The notes: generated by a model not told the origin, from the letters alone. A DNA stretch of 64,000 bases from Sphingobium yanoikuyae (GCF_013001025.1 NZ_CP053021.1:310001-374000); one strand, 5' to 3'; shown: positions 43,224 through 52,426, numbered from the stretch's first letter. Program-made: numbers and translations.

Positions 43224-44015
43224 CTAGTGTCCGTCTGAGCTATTATTAGGATAAACGACATATTCGCGTGGGGCATCGTCGAACGCTTGTTCCCCTATTG
43301 CCGGAAAGCCGGGAGCAACGTTCGTTAGGCGAATGGTTTCGCCATCCTTGTCGTATACTACAGTCGCGATGAGCCAGGTATCGCCGACCATCCGCGCTCG
43401 GATTTTCTGCATCCAAACTCCGTTTCGCGCTGTAAATTGAACATTCCAATCTTGGGCCGGGACGGCTGGGGACGCCATGGGCTCAATGGCCAATGCTATT
43501 TCAGGAGACAAGTCGCCAATCCTGATGTTTGTGTCCGACGCGAACGGTGTACCTGCTTCCAAATTAGTATGGTATGTATTCATGTCGATCATCCGAGCGC
43601 CCAGGTTAGCCAAGGGAAACTCTCCCCGATGAATAACCAAAATGGGAAAAGAGGGCGCTGCACTTCCGCCGACTGTTAGCAGTTCAAAATAGGCGAACGA
43701 ATTTCCCCCGGTCGCCACAAACATCAATCTTCGTGTCGCAGACTCCACATCCATAGTGAGAGCAATCATTTTCCCTTCAAGCAGTGAGAAGCTGTTTTCC
43801 GTCTTTCTCTGCTTGGCTACACGGTTGAAATTGCCAGTTAGGAAAAAAACAAAAAATAAGGCCTTGCCGAAGGACTCAATTATTTTGGTGATGTTTCGCT
43901 CTGAAGGATCGGTATATGTTACCCACAATACCCATGCAACCGCCGAAAATAATGGAATGGAAAACTCTCGCGATAGCCTTTTCAAGATATCGAGCGTTTC
44001 TTTAAGCTGAGGCAT
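43224..44015 (-). CDS. Membrane-anchored hypothetical protein (263 aa)
   Basis: The N-terminus has one or two membrane helices (IPLFSAVAWVLWVTY and ALFFVFFLTGNFNRV), then a large soluble domain (VESATRRLMFVATGGNSFAY). No family is recognised. A 16-bp match to the tRNA-Gly anticodon arm (43213-43228, inverted) overlaps its stop codon. Confidence 0.55.
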   Translation of the reverse strand: MPQLKETLDILKRLSREFSIPLFSAVAWVLWVTYTDPSERNITKIIESFGKALFFVFFLTGNFNRVAKQRKTENSFSLLEGKMIALTMDVESATRRLMFVATGGNSFAYFELLTVGGSAAPSFPILVIHRGEFPLANLGARMIDMNTYHTNLEAGTPFASDTNIRIGDLSPEIALAIEPMASPAVPAQDWNVQFTARNGVWMQKIRARMVGDTWLIATVVYDKDGETIRLTNVAPGFPAIGEQAFDDAPREYVVYPNNSSDGH

Positions 44016-44133
44016 ATCCCGAAAATTGCTCCACAGATCATTCCGTGGAGCGAATATTGCGCGTCTTAGCTTCTGTCCAGTGAGAACCGGCGAAGTCTAT
44101 CGGCGCGATTTAACGAGCATGTATGTTAGCGGC

Positions 44134-44154
44134 CGATCCCCGCTACCCGCTCCA
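44134..44154 (+). repeat. attR: 21-bp copy of the tRNA-Gly 3' end
   Basis: Exact direct repeat of 12023-12043. Sequence right of it is core chromosome (alkaline phosphatase operon), so this is the outer right border of all inserted DNA. Confidence 0.92.
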
Positions 44155-44226
44155 GTCCGTCATCCCCGACATATCAGCGGCACCGCAGCTTGATCCGCAG
44201 GATCGGGGCGGGCGCCGCTGCGGCCT

Positions 44227-45363
44227 TCAATCCTCCTTCGTCCAGCCCATCGCCTTCAGCATCACGTCGAACAGGCGGGTGTTGGCGAAGAAGCCATGGA
44301 CCTGATCGGCGCCCGGCCCGGCGGCGGCGGCGATCACTTCCTCGCCGGTGTGATTGTCCTCGACGCCGATGATCGCATTGCTGGCGACCGTTGCCCCCGG
44401 CTTGGCGGCGGCGGCTGCATATTGCTGGGCCATCGGCGCTTCGCGCTTGCCGCTGGTCATGCGCAGGCCGAAACTATGGTCGGCGGTGAACAGGATCAGC
44501 GTATCCTTGCCCGCGATCGCGCTCACCCGGCGGATCATCTCGTCCATCTCGATCACATGCTTCAGGCCATTTTCCGGCTTGTCGGTGTGCATGTCCCATT
44601 CGACCATCAGGAAATAGCCCTTGGGATTGCGGGCAAGCTGGCCGATCGTCGCCTCGACCGCCGGGATAGGGGCATAATCGGCATCGCGCAGCACCGCCGC
44701 CCGGCCGCTATCCTTCACCAGTGCCGGATCGTCCCCGAACCGATAGCCCGCCCTGGCGAAGGCCGCTTGGGGCGTGGTGCCGTCCTTGGCGAAGGACGCG
44801 ACCGCATCGGCCTGCCCCTTGCCGATCAATATGTCGACGCCATTGCCGAAGCGGGGCGCCAGCATCTGGCGGAAAATCTGGTCCTTGTCCTTGCGCGTGG
44901 CGACATGGGCGAAGCAGGCCGCCGGGGTCGCATCCCAGATCGGCATGTTGGTGACGACGCCGGTGGAAAGGCCGCGCTGCTCGGCATATTCCAGGAAGCT
45001 CTTGACCGGGGTGATCGCGCCATCGGCCGCCGGCAACGCGGAGATCATGCCGCTGTTGGTCTTGTGCCCGGTCATGATCGCGCTCATGCCCGCCGCCGAA
45101 TCCGTCACCCAATTGTCGAGTGCCGACGTGTCGGACAGGCCGACATGGGGCATGGACTGGATGAACAGCGACTGCGGCCGGTCATGCGCCATGATGCCCG
45201 CAGCGTTCAGCGTCGGCACGCCGCCGGCGTCGCCCAGGAACAGGATGATGTTGCGCGCCCGCTGCGGCGCGGCCCCATCCTTTGCCTTGTCCTGGGCCTG
45301 CGCCGGAGCGGCGGCGAGCATTGCGCCCGCCGCCAGCATGATCCCGATCGATCGCATCGTCAT
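44227..45363 (-). CDS. Secreted alkaline phosphatase
   Basis: A 378-residue periplasmic enzyme of the PhoA family (PF00245) that frees phosphate from esters. The signal peptide is MTMRSIGIMLAAGAMLAAAP, cut near AQAQ. Motifs: ILFLGDAGGVPTLNAA (metal Asp), WVTDSAAGMSAIMTG with the nucleophile Ser, DMHTDKPENG, FTADHSFGLRM and EDNHTGEEV. ATG 45363 follows GGAAGGA. It lies 14 bp after a TonB receptor gene in the same operon, suggesting that the receptor and phosphatase act on one phosphorus-containing substrate. Confidence 0.9.
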   Translation of the reverse strand: MTMRSIGIMLAAGAMLAAAPAQAQDKAKDGAAPQRARNIILFLGDAGGVPTLNAAGIMAHDRPQSLFIQSMPHVGLSDTSALDNWVTDSAAGMSAIMTGHKTNSGMISALPAADGAITPVKSFLEYAEQRGLSTGVVTNMPIWDATPAACFAHVATRKDKDQIFRQMLAPRFGNGVDILIGKGQADAVASFAKDGTTPQAAFARAGYRFGDDPALVKDSGRAAVLRDADYAPIPAVEATIGQLARNPKGYFLMVEWDMHTDKPENGLKHVIEMDEMIRRVSAIAGKDTLILFTADHSFGLRMTSGKREAPMAQQYAAAAAKPGATVASNAIIGVEDNHTGEEVIAAAAGPGADQVHGFFANTRLFDVMLKAMGWTKED

Positions 45364-45377
45364 TGCCGTCCTTCCGT

Positions 45378-48269
45378 TCAGAAACGGGCGCGCACGCCGG
45401 CCATCAGCGTGGTCCCATAATCGGTGTAGCCCGCGAAGCGATCGTCCCGGACATATTGCCACTGGACGCCGCCGGCCACGTTGATGCCCTGCACCACGAA
45501 TGTGACATTGGGCGTGACCTTGTAGGAAATGTCGAAGTCCAGGCTGCCGAACGCCGCGTCGTTATTGGCGGCCAGCCCCGCACCGCCGACATCGCGCAGC
45601 ACCTTGCCGCGCCAGCTATAGCTGGCCCGCGCGCCGACCGGCCCCTTTTCGTAGAAGGCGGTCAGGTTGAAGCTGTCGCCGGCCACGTCGGTCAGGTCGT
45701 CGCGGAAGGTGGTGCCGTCGGACAGGGCATAGGTGCCCTTGCTCTTGGTATGGGTGTAATTGGCCTGGAAACCCAGGCCATCGAACGGCGCCGGCAGCAT
45801 CTTGAACAGTTGCTGATAGGCGATCTCGATCCCCGCGACATAGGCATTGCCGCCATTTTGCGGCGCGGTCAGGCGATAGATCTGGCCGTCCAGGTCGAAA
45901 TTGCGGGTCTGCTGGAAGACGAAGGTCGTGATGTCCTTGTAGAAGGCACCACCGATCAGCGCGCTACCCGGCGCGAAATACCATTCGACCGTGCCGTCAT
46001 ATTGCCAGGCTTCGAACGGTCGCAGTTCGGGATTGCCGCCCACCGCCGTCAGCACGGTCGGGTTGGAATTGATCGTCAGGCGCGGCGCCAGGTCGGCCAG
46101 CGACGGCCGGGTGATGACCTTGGACGCGGCCAGATGCATCTGCAGGTTCGACGTGAACTCCGCGACCAGGTTGAGCGAGGGAAGAAAATTCCCGTAATTG
46201 CGCTCGTAGCTGACCGGCAGCGCCGCGCTGCCATTGTCGGCATAGCCCGACGATGTCTGGCGGGTATGGGCGTAGCGCAGGCCTGCGTCGCCCCGGATGG
46301 TCATACCGCCCAGCGGCAGGCTGAACTCCGCCATGCCATAGCCGCCGATGATCCGTTCATCGATGGCATAGCTGTTGCGCCGGTCGCCACGGGTCAGTGG
46401 CGCGTCCAGCAGCGCCTCCTTGCCGGTCGCCGCGTCCCAGAAACGGTCGGGATCGGGCATGACCCAGCTGGTGGGCAGATTGCCGCCCACGCCGCTCAGG
46501 AAATCATCGACCGGGAAGGCCTCGAAATAGCTGTCGTCGAAGCGCTGGCCGGCGATGCCGCTGGTGAAGTTGATGTCGCGACGGTTATAGGTCCGGTCGC
46601 GCTTTTCATATTTGGCGCCGAAGCGCAGCGCCTGCACCACGCCGCTCAGCTCGCGCGTCACGTCGAAGGTCGCGGCCCGCTGGCGATCGAGCGAGTCATT
46701 GACGCGATATTCGATCCGGCGACCGGGCAAGGTGGTCGATTGCGTCAGGTCGGCGGTCAGGAACTCCAGGTTCGGCAAGCGCTCGCCCACCTTGCCATAG
46801 TCGAACGCGACCTGGCCCACGCTGCCGAGCAGGCGGGTGCGATAGATGGGCGTGGGCGTATTGGAATAGGCCCGGCCCAGGCTCGCATCGGCAGCCAGCG
46901 TCCAGCCATTGGCGGACCATTTGGCGTTCGCGCCGATCAGCCAATTCTCATATTCCAGCCGCGACGTCTCGCGCCCGATCTGGGTCGATGTGTTGACGGT
47001 CGCGGCAGTCAGCACGCCATTTTCGATCACCGCCGTGCCCGGCACGATCGCGCCCGGCGTGGTCGCGGAAAAATCGGTCGAATAGGTCAGCTCGTAATAA
47101 TCAATGTTGAGCCGGCTCCACAGGCCGTCGACATTCAGCTCGAACCGGTCGTCGGGCTTCCACTGGATCGCGCCATTGAGGCCGATGCGGTCGCGATTCT
47201 CGCGCTCCAGCGTCGGGCGCGTGCTGGTCGGCACCAATATGGTGTCGCTGTCCAACGTGCCGTCGCCATCCGCATCGATCCGCCCGTCGGCCCAGCCGAC
47301 GCCGGTGACGCGGTCCTGCCGCGTGGTGCGCTCGTCATAGACCGCCGCGATCAGCGCGCCGAACGTGCCCTCGTCATTGACCCAGCTGGCCATGCCCGAC
47401 AGGCGCGGATCGACCGTGTCGGCCAGGCGCGGCGAACTGGCAGTGGCGGACAGCGCCAGCACCGGCTTCTTGAGGTCGATCGGGCGGAAGGTCTGCAAAT
47501 TGACGATGCCGCCGATGCCACCTTCGGCCAGGTCCGCGCGCGGGCTCTTGATGACTTCCACCGCCGACATGAGTTCGGATGGCAGCGTGTCGAAGCGGAA
47601 CTGGCGCCCGCTCTGGCCGCTGTCGCGCACATTCTCGTTCACCGCGGCCGAGCGGCCATTGAGCGTAACGACCTGGAAATTGGCGCCCAGGCCGCGGATG
47701 CGGACGAACACGCCCTCGCCGCGATCACGCACGATCGACACGCCGGGCACGCGCTGCAGCGCTTCGGCGATGTTCTGGGCGGGGAATTTGCCGATATCCT
47801 CGGCCTTCACCACGTCGACGACGTTGGTCGCCTTGCGCTTTTCGGCCAGCGCGCCGGACAGGCTGGCGGCATAGCCGGTGACGATGATGTCGGGCGCGAC
47901 TTCGGCGCCACCCACCGCGACCGTCTCCTGCGGCTCAGCCGGCGCCGCCACGATCAGCAGCGCGCCATTGCCCTGCCGCCGTACCGCCAGCGGCTTGCCC
48001 TGGATCAGCCGTTCGACCGCCGCCATGGCGTCCATCCGGCCGCTTAGCGACGGGCCGCTCATCCCGGCCACCAGCTGCGGCGCGAACAAGATGTCGGTGC
48101 CGGTCTGGCGGGCCAGCGCTTCCAGCGCGGTCCCCAGCGGCTGCGCGGCGATCTGGACGGTCGCCTGGCGCTGCTGCGCCTGGGCCGGAACCGCGCAGAA
48201 GGCGGCAAGAGCGGCGCCCAGCACCAGAGAGCGGCGCAAAGTGCGCGAAGAAGAAACGGTCACGATCAT
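45378..48269 (-). CDS. TonB-dependent receptor with N-terminal STN signalling domain
   Basis: A 963-residue outer-membrane transducer. A signal peptide precedes an STN domain (residues about 32-110: ATVQIAAQPLGTALEALARQ), then the plug (ATNVVDVVKAEDIGKFPAQN, VPGVSIVRDRGEG) and a long barrel ending in DYGTTLMAGVRARF. STN-bearing receptors signal to FecR/FecI pairs, and both are encoded upstream. GTG 48263 is a possible alternative start next to a GGGGG site. The substrate is unknown; the downstream phosphatase suggests a phosphorylated compound. Confidence 0.93.
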   Translation of the reverse strand: MIVTVSSSRTLRRSLVLGAALAAFCAVPAQAQQRQATVQIAAQPLGTALEALARQTGTDILFAPQLVAGMSGPSLSGRMDAMAAVERLIQGKPLAVRRQGNGALLIVAAPAEPQETVAVGGAEVAPDIIVTGYAASLSGALAEKRKATNVVDVVKAEDIGKFPAQNIAEALQRVPGVSIVRDRGEGVFVRIRGLGANFQVVTLNGRSAAVNENVRDSGQSGRQFRFDTLPSELMSAVEVIKSPRADLAEGGIGGIVNLQTFRPIDLKKPVLALSATASSPRLADTVDPRLSGMASWVNDEGTFGALIAAVYDERTTRQDRVTGVGWADGRIDADGDGTLDSDTILVPTSTRPTLERENRDRIGLNGAIQWKPDDRFELNVDGLWSRLNIDYYELTYSTDFSATTPGAIVPGTAVIENGVLTAATVNTSTQIGRETSRLEYENWLIGANAKWSANGWTLAADASLGRAYSNTPTPIYRTRLLGSVGQVAFDYGKVGERLPNLEFLTADLTQSTTLPGRRIEYRVNDSLDRQRAATFDVTRELSGVVQALRFGAKYEKRDRTYNRRDINFTSGIAGQRFDDSYFEAFPVDDFLSGVGGNLPTSWVMPDPDRFWDAATGKEALLDAPLTRGDRRNSYAIDERIIGGYGMAEFSLPLGGMTIRGDAGLRYAHTRQTSSGYADNGSAALPVSYERNYGNFLPSLNLVAEFTSNLQMHLAASKVITRPSLADLAPRLTINSNPTVLTAVGGNPELRPFEAWQYDGTVEWYFAPGSALIGGAFYKDITTFVFQQTRNFDLDGQIYRLTAPQNGGNAYVAGIEIAYQQLFKMLPAPFDGLGFQANYTHTKSKGTYALSDGTTFRDDLTDVAGDSFNLTAFYEKGPVGARASYSWRGKVLRDVGGAGLAANNDAAFGSLDFDISYKVTPNVTFVVQGINVAGGVQWQYVRDDRFAGYTDYGTTLMAGVRARF

Positions 48270-48353
48270 CCCCCGTGGACAGCGGCAGAAGGCGCCGCGC
48301 CTCCCCGACGCGCCAGCGGGATTTTACCCCACCCCGGCATCGGCCATTTTTTT

Positions 48354-49301
48354 TCAGCCGCCCAGCAGCACCCGGTCGTCCACCTGGCGGACGGGCACGG
48401 ACAGCAATTGCGACAGCGCCTGGCCCAGCGCGACATTGTCGCCCATCCGGTACATGCCGCTCACCCGCAGCGCGGCGGTGGCAGGATCGGCGATCACCAG
48501 CCGGGTCAGGCTGTAGCGATTGGCCTCCGCCGCCACCGCATCCAGCCGGTCGTCATGAAAGGCCGCCCGCCCGCTCAGCCAGGCCTGGGTGGTTTCGACA
48601 TCGGGCCGATCGAGCTGCACGACATTGGCGGCATCGGTGCGGATGCGCTGCCCGGCCGACAGGCTGCGTTGCCCGCCGGCGACCGCGACATCGGCCTGTC
48701 CCGCCAGCGCCGTCATCGCCAGTCGGTCATCGCTGTCGCGCCGCACATCGAACCGGCCGCTACCGGCGACGAAACGTCCCCGGCCGGCATCGATCGCAAA
48801 GGGCACGGCGGATGGCTTCACCGTCAGCGCGACGCGCCCGCGTTCCAGCCACAGCCGCCGCCGGCTGGCGCTCGCCAGCACGCGGACATCGGTATCGGTA
48901 TCCAGGAATAGCGCTGATCCTTCCGGCAGGGTCAGCCGTCGCTGCTCGCCGATGGCGGTGCGATAGCGGGTGCCCGCCATTGCCGTCTGCATGATCGCCA
49001 TGCCACCGCCGCCCACCACCAAAGTGCCGGCGCAGGCCGCCATCATCCGTCGGCGCGACAGGGGGCGTGCGGATGCCGGTGCAGGGCGCACCGCCGCGTC
49101 GGTGCCGGGCACCAGCGCCCAGATATCGGTCGCCCGCTCGAAATCGGCCGCATGCGCAGGGTCGGCGGCGATCCAGGCGCGAAAGGCCTGCTCGTCGTCC
49201 ACCGTCCGTTCGTCCGCATTCAGCCTTGCAATCCACTCGGCGGCGGTCCGGGCCATGGGGCGCTCACCGGGCATGTCGGGGCTCACCAATCCTTCGTCCA
49301 T
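48354..49301 (-). CDS. FecR-family anti-sigma/signal-transducing regulator
   Basis: A 315-residue inner-membrane protein. Cytoplasmic N-terminal DUF4880 part (TAAEWIARLNADERTVDDEQ, then AFRAWIAADPAHAADFERAT), one membrane segment near residue 90 (GTLVVGGGGMAIMQT), and a periplasmic FecR domain (YRTAIGEQRRLTLPEGSALF). The C-terminal part would contact the receptor's STN domain. It overlaps the sigma-factor gene's 3' end by 19 bases, so the two are coupled. Confidence 0.92.
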   Translation of the reverse strand: MDEGLVSPDMPGERPMARTAAEWIARLNADERTVDDEQAFRAWIAADPAHAADFERATDIWALVPGTDAAVRPAPASARPLSRRRMMAACAGTLVVGGGGMAIMQTAMAGTRYRTAIGEQRRLTLPEGSALFLDTDTDVRVLASASRRRLWLERGRVALTVKPSAVPFAIDAGRGRFVAGSGRFDVRRDSDDRLAMTALAGQADVAVAGGQRSLSAGQRIRTDAANVVQLDRPDVETTQAWLSGRAAFHDDRLDAVAAEANRYSLTRLVIADPATAALRVSGMYRMGDNVALGQALSQLLSVPVRQVDDRVLLGG

Positions 49302-49789
49302 TCGCCAAGGAAGCTCATTGCCCTGGCCATATGCTTCTCGACCGCGCTCTGGCTGATGTCCAGCCGTTCGGCAATTTCGCGATATTTGAGATTGTCGATC
49401 CGCTGCAGCAGGAACACCTCGCGGGTGCGTGGCGGCAGCCTGTCGATCCCTTCCGACACCCGTCGCAGCCGCGCCTGCGCCATCAGCGCCTCGTCCTGCA
49501 ACGGCGCGCCGTCGCGCAGCAATGCCAGCGCATCCTCGCCGCTCGCCGGCCCGCGCACCTTTTCCCGCCGATAGCTGTCCCTCGCCCGGTTGACCGCCGC
49601 GCGGACCAGAAAGGCTTCCTCATTGTCGGGCCGTTCGGGCCGGGCCGCCATGCGGACATAGGCATCGTGCAACAGATCCTCGCTGTCGGAACGCCGCGTC
49701 ATCCGCTCGACCTGCGCCAGCAGCCCGGCCCAGCCGGTCCATAGCCGCCGCGGCGCCCGCAGCGCCTGTTCAGAAGGATGCTCGCTCAT
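49283..49789 (-). CDS. ECF sigma factor, FecI type
   Basis: A 168-residue sigma-70-family factor. Region 2 is DSEDLLHDAYVRMAARPERP and AFLVRAAVNRARDSYRREK; region 4 is LDRLP-like RLPPRTREVFLLQRIDNLKY, then AERLDISQSAVEKHMARAM. It is first in the sigma-FecR-receptor-phosphatase operon and probably drives it. Confidence 0.92.
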   Translation of the reverse strand: MSEHPSEQALRAPRRLWTGWAGLLAQVERMTRRSDSEDLLHDAYVRMAARPERPDNEEAFLVRAAVNRARDSYRREKVRGPASGEDALALLRDGAPLQDEALMAQARLRRVSEGIDRLPPRTREVFLLQRIDNLKYREIAERLDISQSAVEKHMARAMSFLGEWTKDW

Positions 49790-49987
49790 GCGACCGGCCG
49801 CTTAGCGGGCGCTGCGGTCAGTTTGATGACCAAGGCATTTCAATTGGATGACGCTGCGATCTTGTGACTTGCCGACGTGAACACGGGGGATTGTCCGAAG
49901 CGCTGCAAGCGGCAATATGCCGTCTTGCTGGACATGGCGCCCCCGCGCGCCGCATGTCCGATCTGACGAAAGGGGCAAGGCCGGGCG

Positions 49988-50755
49988 ATGGATAGGGTGG
50001 AGAATGCGGCGGCAATTGACCGGATCATCGAAAGCTGTCGCGCACTCTGCCTGGATGTGCGCTGGCATGATGTCTACGCGCTGGCGACCTCGGTGGAACT
50101 GGAGGAGGTCAATCCCGCGCTGTTGCGGATGAAGGTCACGGCCGCCTGCGCCCTTAACGACAAGACGCTGCTTGCTGCACTCGCACCGGAAATCATCGAC
50201 CTGCCGGATGACCATGCGCTTTTCTATCCGTTGGTCGGACAGATACAGCGCAGCGGCCATGGCGATATTGGGGCCGACATGCTGCTGGCGCGCGCCAATG
50301 CGGCGGCCGATCCGCGCTATGCCGTTTTCCTGCGCCGCGCGATCAGCCTCAATCGTGGTGACGAGGCGCGCACGGCCACGCTGGAGGCCGCGCTCAATGC
50401 CGCGACAAATGGCGGCTGGGACATGAAGGGCGAACCCTCGTCCCATCATTTTCCCGCGCCGCTGCCGGCCCTGATGGGGCCGCCGGTGCAGATCGTTCCC
50501 GCGCCGGGCGTGGATCGCCAGCATATCGACCGGCTGACGGGCGACACCGCGAAATTCCTCGCCAGGATGCGGAAGCCCGCGCCCGGCTATGTCGTCGAAG
50601 AAGCTTTCCGCCATTTCCGATGCCGACTTGCCGTCCCGCGACCGGGTATAATCGTCCCGCTTCCACTCTTCCCAGCGCACCTGGCCAAACTCGCGGGTCC
50701 AGTAGGTCCGCTCCATCTGCCGCGCGTCAAGCCGGATGGATCGACCTGCGAATAG
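49988..50755 (+). CDS. Hypothetical protein, probably truncated
   Basis: A frame beginning MDRVENAAAIDRIIESCRAL. The first 200 residues show coding-like third-base GC. From about 50585 that signal is lost and a minus-strand frame becomes GC3-rich instead, so the natural C-terminus seems to have been replaced. No family is recognised. Confidence 0.45.
   Translation: MDRVENAAAIDRIIESCRALCLDVRWHDVYALATSVELEEVNPALLRMKVTAACALNDKTLLAALAPEIIDLPDDHALFYPLVGQIQRSGHGDIGADMLLARANAAADPRYAVFLRRAISLNRGDEARTATLEAALNAATNGGWDMKGEPSSHHFPAPLPALMGPPVQIVPAPGVDRQHIDRLTGDTAKFLARMRKPAPGYVVEEAFRHFRCRLAVPRPGIIVPLPLFPAHLAKLAGPVGPLHLPRVKPDGSTCE
50585..50716 (-). pseudogene. Gene fragment on the opposite strand
   Basis: Minus-frame MERTYWTREFGQVRWEEWKR, then DDYTRSRDGKSASEMAESFF has strong third-position GC but after about 44 codons runs into the antisense of the neighbouring gene. 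It looks like a 5' fragment joined tail-to-tail with another truncated gene. Confidence 0.35.
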
Positions 50756-50821
50756 GGGGGAGCAATATGGTGTTCAGTCGCTTGCCCGAACTGTAAGTGA
50801 AATCGCCCCTGGTCCACAGCG

Positions 50822-50977
50822 TCAGGACTTTCGAAGGATAATCGTCGGGGCATCGCCCCGATATTGCCACAGGATATTGTCGCGGATCGTCCGCCGGGCG
50901 CCGCAGTCCACAGCGTACTGGGGCACCGCCTTGGTCAGGTGATAGGGCATCCGGTCCGCCGACGTCAGGGCGCGCAT
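50822..50977 (-). CDS. Small hypothetical protein or 3' gene fragment (51 aa)
   Basis: MRALTSADRMPYHLTKAVPQ, then YAVDCGARRTIRDNILWQYR ends RKS. Codon use is strongly GC3, supporting coding, but the frame is open further upstream, so it may be the end of a decayed gene. Confidence 0.35.
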   Translation of the reverse strand: MRALTSADRMPYHLTKAVPQYAVDCGARRTIRDNILWQYRGDAPTIILRKS

Positions 50978-51087
50978 GAACGATAGGGGATAGGGGCGCG
51001 AATGAGCATGACGGCCCGCGCCGCTTTCGGTTCCCTGCGCCGGGGCGGACGGATTTTTCGCTGGCAATGCCGGGCCTTGCCTTCGTT

Positions 51088-52083
51088 TTACGGTGTCGCC
51101 GCTCCCGTGCTGCCGCGCGCGACCAGCGAGAAGGTGAAGCGCGGCGGTTCGCCCGGACCGTTGATCAGCGCGTCGATCGCGGCGCGGCCCATATGGTCCA
51201 GCGGCTGGCGCACCGTGGTCAGCGGCGGCCAACTGGTACGGCTCGCGGGCGTATCGTCGAACCCGGCCACCGACAGGTCCTCGGGCACGCGCAGGCCCAG
51301 GTCATGCGCCAGCGTCAGCACGCCCAGCGCCATCGGATCGTTGGTCGCAAAGATCGCGGTCGGCCGGTCGTCCCGCTGCAACAGCGCTTCCGCGCAGGCG
51401 ATGCCGGACGCGAAATCGAAACTGCCCTGCATGAACAGGCTGTCGTCGATCGGCAGGCCGGCCGCCGCCATCCCCTCGCGAAAGCCCTCGACGCGCTGCA
51501 GCGCCGCCTTGTGGGTCGGGGGCGGGGTGATCACCGCGATCCGCTTATGGCCCAATGACGCCAGATGATCGGCCACCATCCGCCCGGCGGCATGTTCGGG
51601 GGTCGGCATGTTGATGCCACCCCTGGATGCGTCCGCCGTGCCGGCGATCCGCGCGCAGGGCAGGTTCATTTCCGCCAGTCGGTCAAGCAGCAGCGCATCG
51701 TCGGACAGCGGCGGCACCAGGAACACGCCGTCCGGGCGCAGCGCCGCGACCAGCCGGTCCAGCACTTCGATCCGCTCCTCGCCACCGTCGGAAATCGGCT
51801 CCACCACCAGATGATAGCCAAGGTCGCGGCAGCGCGCCGCCGCGCCCGACTGGATGCCGCCGGTATAGGCGGGGGCAGGGTTGCTATAGAGATAGGCGAT
51901 CATGAAGGACCGGCCACCGGCCAGCCGCCGCGCCGACTGGTTGGGGCGATATCCCAGCTGCTCGATCGCCGCGTTCACCCGCTCGCGCAGTTCGTCGCTG
52001 ACATTCGGCGCCTTGTTGACAACGCGGGACACCGTCTTGATCGAGACTTTGGCGAGGGCGGCGACGTCATGGATGCTGGGCAT
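51088..52083 (-). CDS. LacI-family transcriptional regulator
   Basis: A 331-residue sugar-responsive repressor or activator. The N-terminal HTH and hinge are canonical (SIHDVAALAKVSIKTVSRVV, GYRPNQSARRLAGGRS), then a periplasmic-binding-like domain (AVITPPPTHKAALQRVEGFR, AIFATNDPMALGVLTLAHDL). ATG 52083 has AGGAAAATC upstream. No sugar-use operon is next to it, so the ligand is unknown. Confidence 0.93.
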   Translation of the reverse strand: MPSIHDVAALAKVSIKTVSRVVNKAPNVSDELRERVNAAIEQLGYRPNQSARRLAGGRSFMIAYLYSNPAPAYTGGIQSGAAARCRDLGYHLVVEPISDGGEERIEVLDRLVAALRPDGVFLVPPLSDDALLLDRLAEMNLPCARIAGTADASRGGINMPTPEHAAGRMVADHLASLGHKRIAVITPPPTHKAALQRVEGFREGMAAAGLPIDDSLFMQGSFDFASGIACAEALLQRDDRPTAIFATNDPMALGVLTLAHDLGLRVPEDLSVAGFDDTPASRTSWPPLTTVRQPLDHMGRAAIDALINGPGEPPRFTFSLVARGSTGAATP

Positions 52084-52168
52084 GATTTTCCTGTATGGCC
52101 GGGCCGAAGGCGACTGGTGCTGCCCCGGATCTTTGTGGCACTATTCCCCATAGGACCAAGGATGGAAG

Positions 52169-52369
52169 ATGAGCAACGTCATTAATTTTCGTCTGGCGCG
52201 CAAGGCCAGGGATCGGGCCGACAAGGCGCAGGCGGCAGACAGCAATCGCGCCAAGTTCGGCCGGACCAAGGCACAGAAACTTGCCGACCAGCAAGAAGAA
52301 CGTCGAAAGACGGCTCTACTGGATGGTGCACGTCTTGAGCGCAAGGAAGAGTCCGGCGACGATATCTGA
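52169..52369 (+). CDS. DUF4169 family protein (66 aa)
   Basis: MSNVINFRLARKARDRADKA is the conserved DUF4169 start, followed by a basic/acidic helix (NRAKFGRTKAQKLADQQEER). A small soluble protein of unknown role, common in alphaproteobacteria. It is divergent from the LacI gene. Confidence 0.88.
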   Translation: MSNVINFRLARKARDRADKAQAADSNRAKFGRTKAQKLADQQEERRKTALLDGARLERKEESGDDI

Positions 52370-52396
52370 TGCTGTGAAGTCATGATATAAATCTGT

Positions 52397-52426
52397 TGTT
52401 CATATTCGGAATGAACATCCGTTCAT
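52397..52426. promoter_or_regulatory. Triple half-site operator candidate
   Basis: TGTTCAT-N7-ATGAACA (52397-52417) overlaps ATGAAC-ATCC-GTTCAT (52411-52426): three alternating half-sites about 105-135 bp upstream of the Pro/Ala-rich protein gene. A regulator binding as a dimer is likely; its identity is unknown. Confidence 0.5.

Noticed and set aside
45363..48047. 894-codon plus-strand frame across the STN receptor gene
   Set aside because: Antisense shadow; the minus strand encodes a complete TonB receptor.
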